A DNA stretch of 28,964 nt from Hadesarchaea archaeon (GTDB taxonomy: Archaea; Hadarchaeota; Hadarchaeia; Hadarchaeales; Hadarchaeaceae), in the NCBI GenBank assembly GCA_030615805.1, contig JAUWYN010000005.1, positions 1 through 28,964 on the forward strand, in the 5' to 3' direction. Positions 1-6,486 of this stretch are shown piece by piece. A model generated the notes under the pieces. That model searched no databases and had not been told where the DNA came from. It saw nothing but the letters and a program-made list of their open reading frames with translations. Both the position numbers and the translations under genes were made by a program. How positions within the stretch are numbered: the first letter of the stretch is position 1; every line of letters begins with the position of its first letter.

Positions 1-370
1 AGGCGAGCGCCGCGTGCTCCCGGGTCTGGGGCATGATTCCATCGTCCGCCGCGACCACGAGCACCGCTGCATCAGCCTGGCTAGCCCCCGTGATCATGTT
101 CTTGACGAAGTCCCGATGCCCTGGGGCGTCGATGACGGTGATGTAATTCTTGGAAGTCTCGAGTTTCCGATAGGCGACATCGATCGTCAGCCCACGCTCG
201 CGCTCCTCCTTCTCACGATCCATCACCCAAGCGAACTTGAAGCTCCCCGCCTCCTCACTCAGTTCCTTCGCCGAGATCACACCGAGTTCGACGAGAAGCC
301 TGCCGATGAGGGTGGACTTTCCGTGGTCAACGTGGCCAATGAATACCAAGTTGACGTGCGGCTTCACCAT
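1..370 (-). CDS. tuf: Translation elongation factor EF-1 alpha (EF-1A), N-terminal part, cut by the window edge
   Basis: This is the GTPase that delivers aminoacyl-tRNA to the ribosome in the cytoplasm. Reading the minus strand from the ATG at 370 gives a protein starting MVKPHVNLVFIGHVDHGKST, which contains the P-loop GHVDHGKST (about residues 11-19). The switch II/G3 box DAPGHRDFVKNM and the stretch GASQADAAVLVV follow, as in EF-1A. About 123 codons are present and the rest lies beyond position 1. The nearby ATG at 375 is out of frame, so 370 is the start. The gene follows a membrane-protein gene on the same strand with a gap of about 10 bases, so the two may be cotranscribed. The insertion after the P-loop (KELSEEAGSFKFAWVMDREK) is the archaeal/eukaryotic EF-1A form rather than bacterial EF-Tu. 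Confidence 0.95.
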   Translation of the reverse strand, partial: MVKPHVNLVFIGHVDHGKSTLIGRLLVELGVISAKELSEEAGSFKFAWVMDREKEERERGLTIDVAYRKLETSKNYITVIDAPGHRDFVKNMITGASQADAAVLVVAADDGIMPQTREHAALA

Positions 371-380
371 GATGCATCTC

Positions 381-1061
381 CTAAGAACTTTCGGATTCGG
401 TCGATGCGCTTTTCATAAAGTCTGAAATGTTTGTGAAACAAAACCTTGGGTCGTGGGAAAGCTTTTCGGCCGTCCGATGCAGGGGCTCCAGGCAGATGTG
501 AACAAGCTCCGGCTTCCCCCGCTGGAAATTGTAGAGCTTGTTAGCAATCCGATCCGCCCGCGAAGCGCGCCGCTCGATCAAATCTAACACTTCCGCGGAG
601 AGTTCCCTACCCACGCCCAACTTTTTAACCGCAGCGCGGAGATCCTGTGAGAGGCGCCCCGTTTGCTCATCAAATTTTTCCTGAGCCAGTTCCACAAACT
701 CTGGTCTGCCCAAAAGCAGGGAGATACGGGCGTTGAGGAGGTCCGCGTTTGAGGAGAGGGAACCGAGGTCAGCGTTAGCTATGCGCATCGCCGCCTCGAG
801 GTCACCGAAGCTGAGACGACGGAGCTCCGCCCCGGGCTCCCCGACGTCCGCCCAGAAGTAGAAATTCTCGACGGGGACCTGCCTGACCTCAGCCGAAGGC
901 CTCGCGTACTGAAAAATCGTGGCTAGCGTCACGAGCACCGTCGCGGCCGCCAACCCCGCTGTGAGGGGTAAGAGGTGCCCACCCGCACCACCTGCCATCA
1001 CCAGCGCAACTACGGCCAAGAATAGCGGGAGCACGACAATGGGGTGGAGGCGCATGTTCAT
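381..1061 (-). CDS. Hypothetical two-helix membrane protein with a helical cytoplasmic domain
   Basis: I do not recognise this family. The 226-residue product has two N-terminal hydrophobic segments (about residues 8-25 and 29-50) joined by a Gly-rich turn. A soluble, charged, mostly helical region of about 170 residues follows. The topology suggests a membrane-anchored protein with a large C-terminal domain. No catalytic motif is obvious. The start could be the ATG at 1061 or the in-frame ATG at 1055. It lies just upstream of the EF-1A gene on the same strand, with about 10 bases between stop and start. The divergent neighbour on the plus strand is the CoA-pathway ligase, and the shared upstream region holds a perfect inverted repeat. 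Confidence 0.7.
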   Translation of the reverse strand: MNMRLHPIVVLPLFLAVVALVMAGGAGGHLLPLTAGLAAATVLVTLATIFQYARPSAEVRQVPVENFYFWADVGEPGAELRRLSFGDLEAAMRIANADLGSLSSNADLLNARISLLLGRPEFVELAQEKFDEQTGRLSQDLRAAVKKLGVGRELSAEVLDLIERRASRADRIANKLYNFQRGKPELVHICLEPLHRTAEKLSHDPRFCFTNISDFMKSASTESESS

Positions 1062-1082
1062 CAGGTTTGAAGTTGCTTGGCT

Positions 1083-1101
1083 TGCAAAAAAGCTTTTTGC
1101 A
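1083..1101. promoter_or_regulatory. Perfect inverted repeat in a divergent intergenic region
   Basis: TGCAAAAA, a 3-base centre AGC, then TTTTTGCA: two 8-bp arms in exact inverted repeat. It lies between the minus-strand membrane-protein gene (start 1061) and the plus-strand ligase gene (start 1143). The position suits an operator or a hairpin in a 5' leader. No regulator is identified. Confidence 0.35.
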
Positions 1102-1107
1102 GTCAGG

Positions 1108-1113
1108 TTTAAG
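1108..1113 (+). promoter_or_regulatory. Possible TATA-like box A for the CoA-pathway ligase gene
   Basis: TTTAAG lies about 30-35 bases before the ATG at 1143. In archaea box A sits about 25 bases before the transcription start, so this spacing predicts a leaderless or nearly leaderless mRNA. No clear Shine-Dalgarno sequence precedes the ATG, which fits that reading. Assigned from sequence and spacing only. Confidence 0.3.
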
Positions 1114-1142
1114 CGACCCGGAACTAATTAGCTGATGATTTT

Positions 1143-1901
1143 ATGAACAAAGTCTCGCCTCGACATCCTCGCGCGGAGTCGCTGCGCATCCGGGAGCGGC
1201 TCGTTGAAGGGTTCAAGGCTGGCTTGGTGGTGCCCGAAGGGCTGGCGGCACACGGCCGGGGAGAGGCCTTCGATTATATCTTGGGCGAACAAACGACCGA
1301 ACACTCTCAACGTGCCACCGAGGCCGCAGCTGCGATGCTCCTGCTGGCAAAACACCCCGTGATCTCTGTGAACGGCAACGTCACTGCCCTCGTACCAGCT
1401 GAAACCGTGGAATTGGCAAATGCCGTGAATGCGAAAATCGAGGTCAACCTCTTTCACGGCTCGGCGAAGCGTGAGGCCGCGATAGCCAAGTGTCTCCGCA
1501 GGCATGGCGCAAAAGAAGTGCTTGGGACCGAGCGAAAATTCTCAACTCGAATAAAGGAAGTACACAGCGACCGCAGGAAAATCGATCGAAGGGGTATAGG
1601 GGCTGCGGACGTCGTGCTCGTTCCGCTCGAGGATGGCGATCGAACTGAAGCCCTGAAGAAACTCGGCAAGCACATCATCGCGATCGACTTGAACCCGATG
1701 TCGAGAACGGCGCAGGCGGCGGATGTGACGATAGTCGATAACATCGTTCGCGCTTTACCACTCATGATCAAGCTGGCTAAGCGCTTATCACGTGACACAA
1801 AAACAAAACTTCGCGAGATAATTAGAAGTTTCGACAACGAAGCAAACCTTAGAGCAACCTTTAGGCTCATGCTTAACCGGCTGAAAAGTGAGAATTGCTA
1901 A
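1143..1901 (+). CDS. 4-phosphopantoate--beta-alanine ligase (archaeal phosphopantothenate synthetase)
   Basis: This enzyme joins 4-phosphopantoate and beta-alanine using ATP to give 4-phosphopantothenate. It is the archaeal replacement for bacterial PanC/PanK in coenzyme A synthesis. The 252-aa product has the family's usual length. It shows the typical start SPRHPRAESLRIRERLVEGF, then GLAAHGRGEAFDYILGE and AAAAMLLLAKHPVISVNGN. A later segment holds ADVVLVPLEDGDRTEAL and IAIDLNPMSRTAQAADVTIV. These blocks match the COG1701/DUF137 family. The ATG at 1143 gives the expected N-terminus. The gene stands alone, followed 37 bases later by tRNA-Asn. It belongs to the GC-rich core part of the window. 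Confidence 0.93.
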   Translation: MNKVSPRHPRAESLRIRERLVEGFKAGLVVPEGLAAHGRGEAFDYILGEQTTEHSQRATEAAAAMLLLAKHPVISVNGNVTALVPAETVELANAVNAKIEVNLFHGSAKREAAIAKCLRRHGAKEVLGTERKFSTRIKEVHSDRRKIDRRGIGAADVVLVPLEDGDRTEALKKLGKHIIAIDLNPMSRTAQAADVTIVDNIVRALPLMIKLAKRLSRDTKTKLREIIRSFDNEANLRATFRLMLNRLKSENC

Positions 1902-1938
1902 ATGCTTATAGAGTTCCTCGAAAAAAAGATAAGATAGC

Positions 1939-2102
1939 GCCGGGGTAGCTCAGTAGGTAGAGTACCCGGCTGTTAAACCAAGCATGGATGAAGAACGAAC
2001 CTCAATTCGAAAGGACGACATGCTCGTTCGCAGCAACCGGGCGGTCAGAGGTTCGAGAGTCAACGGGCCAACCCCCGCTGGCCGATATTCCTCTCCCCGG
2101 CG
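1939..2102 (+). tRNA. tRNA-Asn (GTT) with two introns
   Basis: The mature parts are an acceptor GCCGGGG/CCCCGGC, a D-arm GCTC/GAGT, an anticodon stem CCCGG/CCGGG, and a loop with anticodon GTT at 1972-1974. The T-stem is AGAGG/CCTCT, the discriminator G is at 2102 and CCA is encoded at 2103-2105. Intron 1 is 60 bases (1976-2035) at the canonical 37/38 site. Intron 2 is about 31 bases (near 2057-2087) and splits the T-loop after TTCGA, at about position 58/59; its exact ends may shift by a base or two. Intron 2 has its own GGCCA/TGGCC hairpin. Both introns must be removed by the archaeal splicing endonuclease before the T-arm can form. Confidence 0.92.
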
Positions 2103-2165
2103 CCACCAATTTTATGAGTAGAAAAATTCAAGGCATCTGTTTTCTAATGTTGTGTTGGTGCTAAA

Positions 2166-3152
2166 TTGAAGGTGCTATTGCTCTCGAGGGTAGAAATCGA
2201 AGGGCTAATCACGGTGCGCGAGGCGATCGAAGCTGTTGAGGGTGCATTCCGCGCCAAGGGACTCGGCAAGGCCCAGATGCCCCCGAAGTCTTACATCTAC
2301 TTCGACCGCTACGATGGCGACTTCAGGGTAATGCCCGCCTACTTGGAGGAGCAGGGCGCGGCCGGGGTAAAAATCGTCAACGCGCACCCCCTAAACCCGA
2401 AGGAATATGGCCTACCCACGGTGATGGCGGTCATCGTGCTTTTGGACCCAAAAACTGGCGCCCCGCTCGCGATCATGGATGGGACATGGATTACCAACAT
2501 ACGGACGGGTGCAGGCGGTGCCGTCGCGGCGAAGTATCTGGCGCGGAGGGACTCGCGCATCGTCGCGATGGTCGGGGCTGGGGTTCAAGCTAGGACTCAG
2601 TTGATCTCCTTGAAAGAAGTACTCGACATTGAAGAGGTCAGAGTTAACGACATATCTGCAGAAAAGGCGCAACAGTACGCCGAGGAGATGGGCAAGCAAC
2701 TCAGTGTCAACATAAAAGCAATAGAAAATACCGGAAAAGCAGTCGAGGGCTCAGATATCGTCGTGACCACCACACCTACCAAGAAACCCATCCTCATGAA
2801 TGACTGGGTGTCGGAGGGTATGCACATCAACGCGATAGGCGCCGATGCCCCGGGCAAGCAGGAACTCGACCCGCAAATTTTGAAGCGTGCCAAAATTGTC
2901 GTCGACGATGTGGAACAGGCCATCCACGGCGGGGAGGTAAACGTTCCCCTTTCGAAGGGCATTATCGCGCGCGGTGATATCTACGCCGATCTCGGGGAGG
3001 TAGTGGCGGGGAAGAAACCGGGTCGTACCTCGCGCGAAGAGATAACAATTTTCGACTCGACGGGGCTCGCCGTCCAAGACATCGCGACCGACTGGGTGGT
3101 CTACAAAAAGGCGAGGGAAGCGGGGAAGGGCACCGAGGTGGAGCTGCTCTAG
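2166..3152 (+). CDS. ala: Alanine dehydrogenase / ornithine cyclodeaminase family (mu-crystallin type)
   Basis: NAD-dependent enzyme of the ornithine cyclodeaminase/mu-crystallin family. The archaeal members of this length are mostly alanine dehydrogenases (alanine to pyruvate and ammonia). The 328-aa product carries the active-site segment GVKIVNAHPLNP with the conserved Lys, then ITNIRTGAGGAVAAKYLAR. The Rossmann motif is VAMVGAGVQARTQ (GxGxQA, about residues 136-142). It then has DIVVTTTP, INAIGADAPGKQELD and the C-terminal DSTGLAVQDIA. The start is TTG at 2166, preceded by a weak GGTG. The similar cyclodeaminase or ketimine reductase activities cannot be excluded by sequence. The gene converges with the DHH gene; their stop codons abut at 3152/3153. 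Confidence 0.82.
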   Translation: MKVLLLSRVEIEGLITVREAIEAVEGAFRAKGLGKAQMPPKSYIYFDRYDGDFRVMPAYLEEQGAAGVKIVNAHPLNPKEYGLPTVMAVIVLLDPKTGAPLAIMDGTWITNIRTGAGGAVAAKYLARRDSRIVAMVGAGVQARTQLISLKEVLDIEEVRVNDISAEKAQQYAEEMGKQLSVNIKAIENTGKAVEGSDIVVTTTPTKKPILMNDWVSEGMHINAIGADAPGKQELDPQILKRAKIVVDDVEQAIHGGEVNVPLSKGIIARGDIYADLGEVVAGKKPGRTSREEITIFDSTGLAVQDIATDWVVYKKAREAGKGTEVELL

Positions 3153-4205
3153 CTATCTCTTGAGTGTTAAGTTGCGACTTATCACGGGCGAGATTTCCTT
3201 CTTGACCGTCTCTAGGAAGGTACCGAATAGATTGGCTGGAATCGTTGCACCAGCTGCGCCCTCGTGTCCACCACCAGACCCCCCTAGACGGGCGGATATG
3301 TGACGGAGCATCTCATTCAAATCCACTTTTACCCCGGCTCGACGTCGCATGCTCACGTCCACTTCATCCTCGTCCTTTCGTGTGCAAATGCCAACGTCTG
3401 TACCAGTCACTCCCAAAGCGTAGAGTGCCGCCTTCCCCAGGCTTCCCGACGGTAAATCATAAATAATCGCGATGTTTTCCTCTCGCGTGACGTGCTCCTT
3501 GACGTAACGCCATACTTCCCACTCGCGCTTCGTCGATTTGAGCGCCCGGTCGACGATTTCTTGGATTTCCGTCGGGGGGTTGCCCTGCGCTAGCTTGAGT
3601 ACGACCTCGCGCTTGTAGTGATAGTCCCCTGCAGCTTCGCCCAGCGCCTGGCTGAGCAGTCCCGCCTCCATGTAGATCGTCCGTCTGTCATATTTGCTCA
3701 GCCCATCGCGCACGAACTCGGTTTCCTCGCAGTAGTCGGCAATCGCGCCCCACAACGCGACTCGATCGAGGTCAGGGTTGATGTCCGACTCAAACAGTCG
3801 AAAGGTGATTTCCGAAGTGCTCACCCCTATCTCGTGAGCAAACTGCGTCGCCGGGACATCTTTTTTCAACGTCTCGGGAGGGAGGGGATGGTGGTCGATG
3901 TAGAGAACCTCGTCCTTCTGGGCTAGCTCGCGCATGCGCTTGAAAATTTCCCCTTTGTGAGTCTCACTGATCGCTATATCTAAGATGGAGACCACGGTGC
4001 CGAGTTCGAGTTCATTGAGATCGCGTAGCAAGGTTATCGGGCGGGTGAACCAGACCTCGGCTTCGGGAAAACGCGCCTTCACGAGGGCTGCCGAGCATAT
4101 GCCGTCGGTGTCGCCGTGAGCCAGAATTTTGGCTACCAAACCTTCACCTTGCGATAGTTCGCATGGTCCCCCTTTTAACTTTGTCTTAGCAAACGTTTTA
4201 ATCAA
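3153..4205 (-). CDS. DHH-DHHA1 family phosphoesterase (archaeal RecJ-like)
   Basis: A predicted manganese-dependent phosphoesterase or exonuclease acting on single-stranded nucleic acid or short (di)nucleotides. The 350-aa product has HGDTDG (about residues 30-35, metal-binding D32 and D34), an Asp in SILDIAIS (D76) and the name-giving DHH at 104-106. The C-terminal DHHA1 substrate motif is GGSGGGHEGAAGATI (about 309-323). All metal ligands appear intact. The start TTG at 4205 leaves about 30 residues before the first motif, more than in the paralogue at 6487-7449, so a later start is possible. No partner gene is adjacent on the same strand. Substrates of stand-alone archaeal DHH proteins vary, so the activity is left open. 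Confidence 0.85.
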   Translation of the reverse strand: MIKTFAKTKLKGGPCELSQGEGLVAKILAHGDTDGICSAALVKARFPEAEVWFTRPITLLRDLNELELGTVVSILDIAISETHKGEIFKRMRELAQKDEVLYIDHHPLPPETLKKDVPATQFAHEIGVSTSEITFRLFESDINPDLDRVALWGAIADYCEETEFVRDGLSKYDRRTIYMEAGLLSQALGEAAGDYHYKREVVLKLAQGNPPTEIQEIVDRALKSTKREWEVWRYVKEHVTREENIAIIYDLPSGSLGKAALYALGVTGTDVGICTRKDEDEVDVSMRRRAGVKVDLNEMLRHISARLGGSGGGHEGAAGATIPANLFGTFLETVKKEISPVISRNLTLKR

Positions 4206-4225
4206 TCCCGATAAAATTTGAAGCG

Positions 4226-4316
4226 GGGCCCGTAGCTCAGCTAGGTTAGAGCGTCCGGCTCATAAGGTAAAAACTGAGAGACCGGGTGGTCGGGCGTTCG
4301 AATCGCCCCGGGCCCA
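4226..4316 (+). tRNA. tRNA with CAT anticodon (probably Ile2, possibly elongator Met), one intron
   Basis: Acceptor GGGCCCG/CGGGCCC, D-arm GCTC/GAGC, anticodon stem TCCGG/CCGGG with one T-G pair, anticodon CAT at 4261-4263, T-arm GGGCG/CGCCC, discriminator A at 4316, CCA encoded at 4317-4319. A 16-base intron occupies 4265-4280 at the 37/38 site. The GGGCCCG acceptor with A73 resembles archaeal isoleucine tRNAs, so this is more likely tRNA-Ile2 (agmatidine-modified C34) than elongator Met. It does not have the CCC/GGG-rich anticodon stem of an initiator tRNA. Confidence 0.88.
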
Positions 4317-4374
4317 CCACTTCCTAACAAAATAACATCACGGTTAATTAACCCGTCAAGCAAAACTATAGCGT

Positions 4375-4480
4375 GCCCCGGTGGTGTAGGACGGTCAAGC
4401 ATAAGCGCCGAAATCATACAGCCCTTTCGAGTTCCAGACGGAGAAAGGCTGCGACGCGGGTTCAAATCCCGCCCGGGGCA
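4375..4480 (+). tRNA. tRNA-Glu (TTC) with two short introns
   Basis: Acceptor GCCCCGG/CCGGGGC, D-stem GTGT/GCAT, anticodon stem CAGCC/GGCTG, anticodon TTC at 4426-4428, T-arm GCGGG/CCCGC, discriminator A at 4480. CCA is not encoded (the next bases are CCT). A 16-base intron at 4430-4445 lies at the usual 37/38 site. A second insertion of 15 bases (about 4403-4417) separates the D-stem from the anticodon stem, at position 25/26. Without both insertions the gene folds as a normal archaeal tRNA-Glu. The exact ends of the 15-base intron are ambiguous because CATA occurs at both borders. Confidence 0.87.
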
Positions 4481-4494
4481 CCTTACGTGATAAA

Positions 4495-5055
4495 ATGAGA
4501 AAAATAGAAGTACCGAACACGAAAGCATACAGGCTGATCTATCCTAGGCTTGTTGTCCTCGTCAGTTGCATCGACCCCGCGACCAAGAAACCCAACATAA
4601 TCACGATCGCTTGGGCCACTCCACTTTCTTTTAACCCTCCGCTCGTGGGAATCCTCGTCGCCCTTCGCCGATACTCGCACAAGCTCATCTCGAGCGCTCG
4701 CGAGTTTGTGATAAACATCCCAACCGTTGAAATCCTAGACAAAGCGATCAAGTGCGGCAGGATCTCTGGGTGCAGGCACGACAAGTTCTCCGAGATCGGG
4801 CTGACGGCCAAGCCCGCAAAAATCGTCAAATCGCCGGTCATTGAAGAATGCGTTGCCCACTTGGAGTGCAAGCTCGTGGATCAGCTCGCGACCGGTGACC
4901 ACACCCTCTTCATCGGCGAGGTGGTCGCAGCGTATGCAAACGAGGGTGCATTCGACGGTCAATTCATGAACATCGAGCGCGTCCGGAATTTCTACCAGGT
5001 CGGCGATGATTTCTACGCGACCTTAAACGAGGAGCTGCTGAAACCAGAACTCTGA
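4495..5055 (+). CDS. Flavin reductase-like, FMN-binding split-barrel protein (flavoredoxin-like)
   Basis: The 186-aa product resembles the flavin reductase-like/flavoredoxin family, soluble FMN-binding proteins that pass electrons or reduce flavins with NAD(P)H. Features seen are a first strand RLVVLVSCIDPATKKPN, then IITIAWATPLSFNPPLVGI (the typical N-I-x-T-x-A-W-x-x-P flavin-binding stretch) and a dyad region SHKLISSAREFVINIPT. A later segment, CRHDKFSEIGLTAKPA, is also typical of archaeal members. FIGEVVAAYAN closes the barrel. Length fits the family. It starts 15 bases after tRNA-Glu and has no obvious redox partner gene nearby, so its electron donor and acceptor are unknown. Confidence 0.8.
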   Translation: MRKIEVPNTKAYRLIYPRLVVLVSCIDPATKKPNIITIAWATPLSFNPPLVGILVALRRYSHKLISSAREFVINIPTVEILDKAIKCGRISGCRHDKFSEIGLTAKPAKIVKSPVIEECVAHLECKLVDQLATGDHTLFIGEVVAAYANEGAFDGQFMNIERVRNFYQVGDDFYATLNEELLKPEL

Positions 5056-5098
5056 CCAAACTTTTAAACGTCTACGTCCAATTAAGCGAGGGGATGGA

Positions 5099-5530
5099 TT
5101 GAGGCGAGTGATGGACGAGGTGGTCAAGCCCGAATTCTTGTTGGGTATCGCATGTGCACTCATGCTCATCGGCTCCTTCGCCCCGTGGGAAACCATCGGC
5201 GGGCAATCCGCGAACGCACTCGGGCGCTGGCAGGGCGCGGCCGCATTCATCGGTGGGCTGCTCCTGCTCCTGGGGACGCTCGTGAACTACGAGTTTCTAA
5301 GAATCAAGCAAATCGACACGCGGAGGCCGCTGACGAACGCTGGAATCGGGGCGCTCGGGAGTCTGCTCGGCTTGGTTGGGGCGATCGCCTACGGGCTTGG
5401 GCTGGGCGCCGCCTCTCCGGATTGGGGCCTCTACCTCACGATCCTCGCTGGTCTCTTCGGGCTTTGCATGGCCTACCTGCTGTACCGGCGGGAGCAACCG
5501 GCGATCCCGAGGGTCGCTCGGCGTGGTTGA
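5099..5530 (+). CDS. Four-helix membrane protein, paralogue 1
   Basis: I do not recognise a named family. The 143-aa product has four predicted membrane helices, about residues 13-30, 47-64, 83-105 and 110-128, with a short Arg-rich tail. After helix 1 it has the motif GSFAPWETIGG, matched by GTIGPWVSV in the next gene. The two have the same length and helix spacing and are likely tandem duplicates. The start may be TTG at 5099, preceded by GAGGGGAT, or ATG at 5111. The next gene begins 48 bases downstream on the same strand with its own strong ribosome binding site. Role unknown. Confidence 0.75.
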   Translation: MRRVMDEVVKPEFLLGIACALMLIGSFAPWETIGGQSANALGRWQGAAAFIGGLLLLLGTLVNYEFLRIKQIDTRRPLTNAGIGALGSLLGLVGAIAYGLGLGAASPDWGLYLTILAGLFGLCMAYLLYRREQPAIPRVARRG

Positions 5531-5578
5531 GTGCGTTTATAAGGGGTCAACGGGTAGAAATCTGTAGGAGGTGAAGAA

Positions 5579-6004
5579 GTGCAAAGGAAACCGATAACGG
5601 CGCAAGATATCCTCAACAACCCAGGTATCATTCTTGCTATCGCGGCAATCCTGCTTATCATTGGAACTATTGGACCATGGGTTTCGGTTTCGGTTCCTGG
5701 ATTTGCCACGATTACCACGAGCGGCTTGAGCACAGGCGGTGGCAGGCTGGCGTTGATCTACGCGTTGATAATGCTTGGAACCGCAGCGGTTTCACTTGGC
5801 TACATCCGCAGCCCGACTCTTGGGATGGTCTTTCCAATCCTCAGCGTTTCTACCTTAACTGGATTCGGAGCAACTGTCGGAGGTCTGCTCGGGTTGACTA
5901 CTGGGGCGGCTGGCTGGGGCCTCATTGTGGTAATCTTTGCCGGTCTAGTAGCTCTCTTCGCGGCCTACAGAGCATTCATCCAAAAAACACGTGCTGGACT
6001 CTGA
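5579..6004 (+). CDS. Four-helix membrane protein, paralogue 2
   Basis: The 141-aa product has four membrane helices and shares with the preceding gene the pattern hydrophobic helix, G-x-(I/F)-(G/A)-P-W, a Gly/Ser/Thr-rich outer loop, then three more helices. The start is GTG at 5579, clearly set by the Shine-Dalgarno AGGAGGTGA ending at 5574. This is one of the strongest ribosome binding sites in the window and suggests translation from a leadered transcript, so transcription with the gene at 5099 is likely. No catalytic residues or transport motifs are visible and I assign no function. Confidence 0.78.
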   Translation: MQRKPITAQDILNNPGIILAIAAILLIIGTIGPWVSVSVPGFATITTSGLSTGGGRLALIYALIMLGTAAVSLGYIRSPTLGMVFPILSVSTLTGFGATVGGLLGLTTGAAGWGLIVVIFAGLVALFAAYRAFIQKTRAGL

Positions 6005-6089
6005 AACAGGCGACGCTCAGCTTTTTCTTTTTTCCCACACGTTTAAGTAGCGAAGCTCAGATTTTCGATGTGGTCTAGTTGGTGACCGC

Positions 6090-6302
6090 ATGCCAGATTG
6101 TCCCACCTGTGGTAAGCCGCTCGAGCCGCCGACCATCGAGTGCTCGAGCTGTGGCGCCGAGCTCCACCGCGCTTGCGCGAAGCGAACGATAGGAAAATCG
6201 TACTGCAAGAACTGCTACAAGCAGGCCAAGAAGCAGGCACGCTTCGAGCGGATGGCCCAACGCGAGGCCCTAGGCAGAGAAAAACCTGGCAAGATGTGGT
6301 AG
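6090..6302 (+). CDS. Small zinc-finger protein
   Basis: A 70-aa protein with four pairs of metal ligands: C4-x2-C7, C18-x2-C21, H26-x2-C29 and C39-x2-C42. A Lys/Arg-rich tail (about 43-70) follows. The spacing suggests a cross-braced RING or treble-clef-like fold binding two zinc ions; the tail could bind nucleic acid. The start is ATG at 6090 with GGTGA six to ten bases upstream. It is flanked by the membrane-protein pair and tRNA-Leu. Small zinc proteins like this are common in archaea and usually uncharacterised, so I give no specific function. Confidence 0.75.
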   Translation: MPDCPTCGKPLEPPTIECSSCGAELHRACAKRTIGKSYCKNCYKQAKKQARFERMAQREALGREKPGKMW

Positions 6303-6334
6303 TTTTTATCTTTTGGTGACGAAATCTGATTAGG

Positions 6335-6419
6335 GCGGGGGTAGCCAAGCCAGGTTAAAGGCGCGAGGTTTAGGGCCTCGTCCCGAAGGGGTTCGCAGGT
6401 TCGAATCCTGCCCCCCGCA
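6335..6419 (+). tRNA. tRNA-Leu (TAG), no intron
   Basis: Type II tRNA with a long variable arm (TCCCGAAGGGG). Acceptor GCGGGGG/CCCCCGC, anticodon stem CGAGG/CCTCG with loop TTTAGGG giving anticodon TAG, T-arm GCAGG/CCTGC, discriminator A at 6419, CCA encoded at 6420-6422. It is one of only two uninterrupted tRNA genes in the window. The composition becomes AT-rich directly after it. Confidence 0.95.
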
Positions 6420-6486
6420 CCATAGGTCAAAAATTGCTGGCGCATTAAATGTTAATTTGCAAATAGAAAAGCTTAAGCTTCAGGTA

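Noticed and set aside
1976..2035. Box C/D guide RNA inside the tRNA-Asn intron
   Set aside because: A GGATGAAG stretch only loosely resembles box C and no CUGA box D is present.
4375..4480. tRNA-Glu as a pseudogene because of the extra bases near position 25
   Set aside because: All stems are perfect once the 15 bases are removed, and other tRNAs here show similar short introns.
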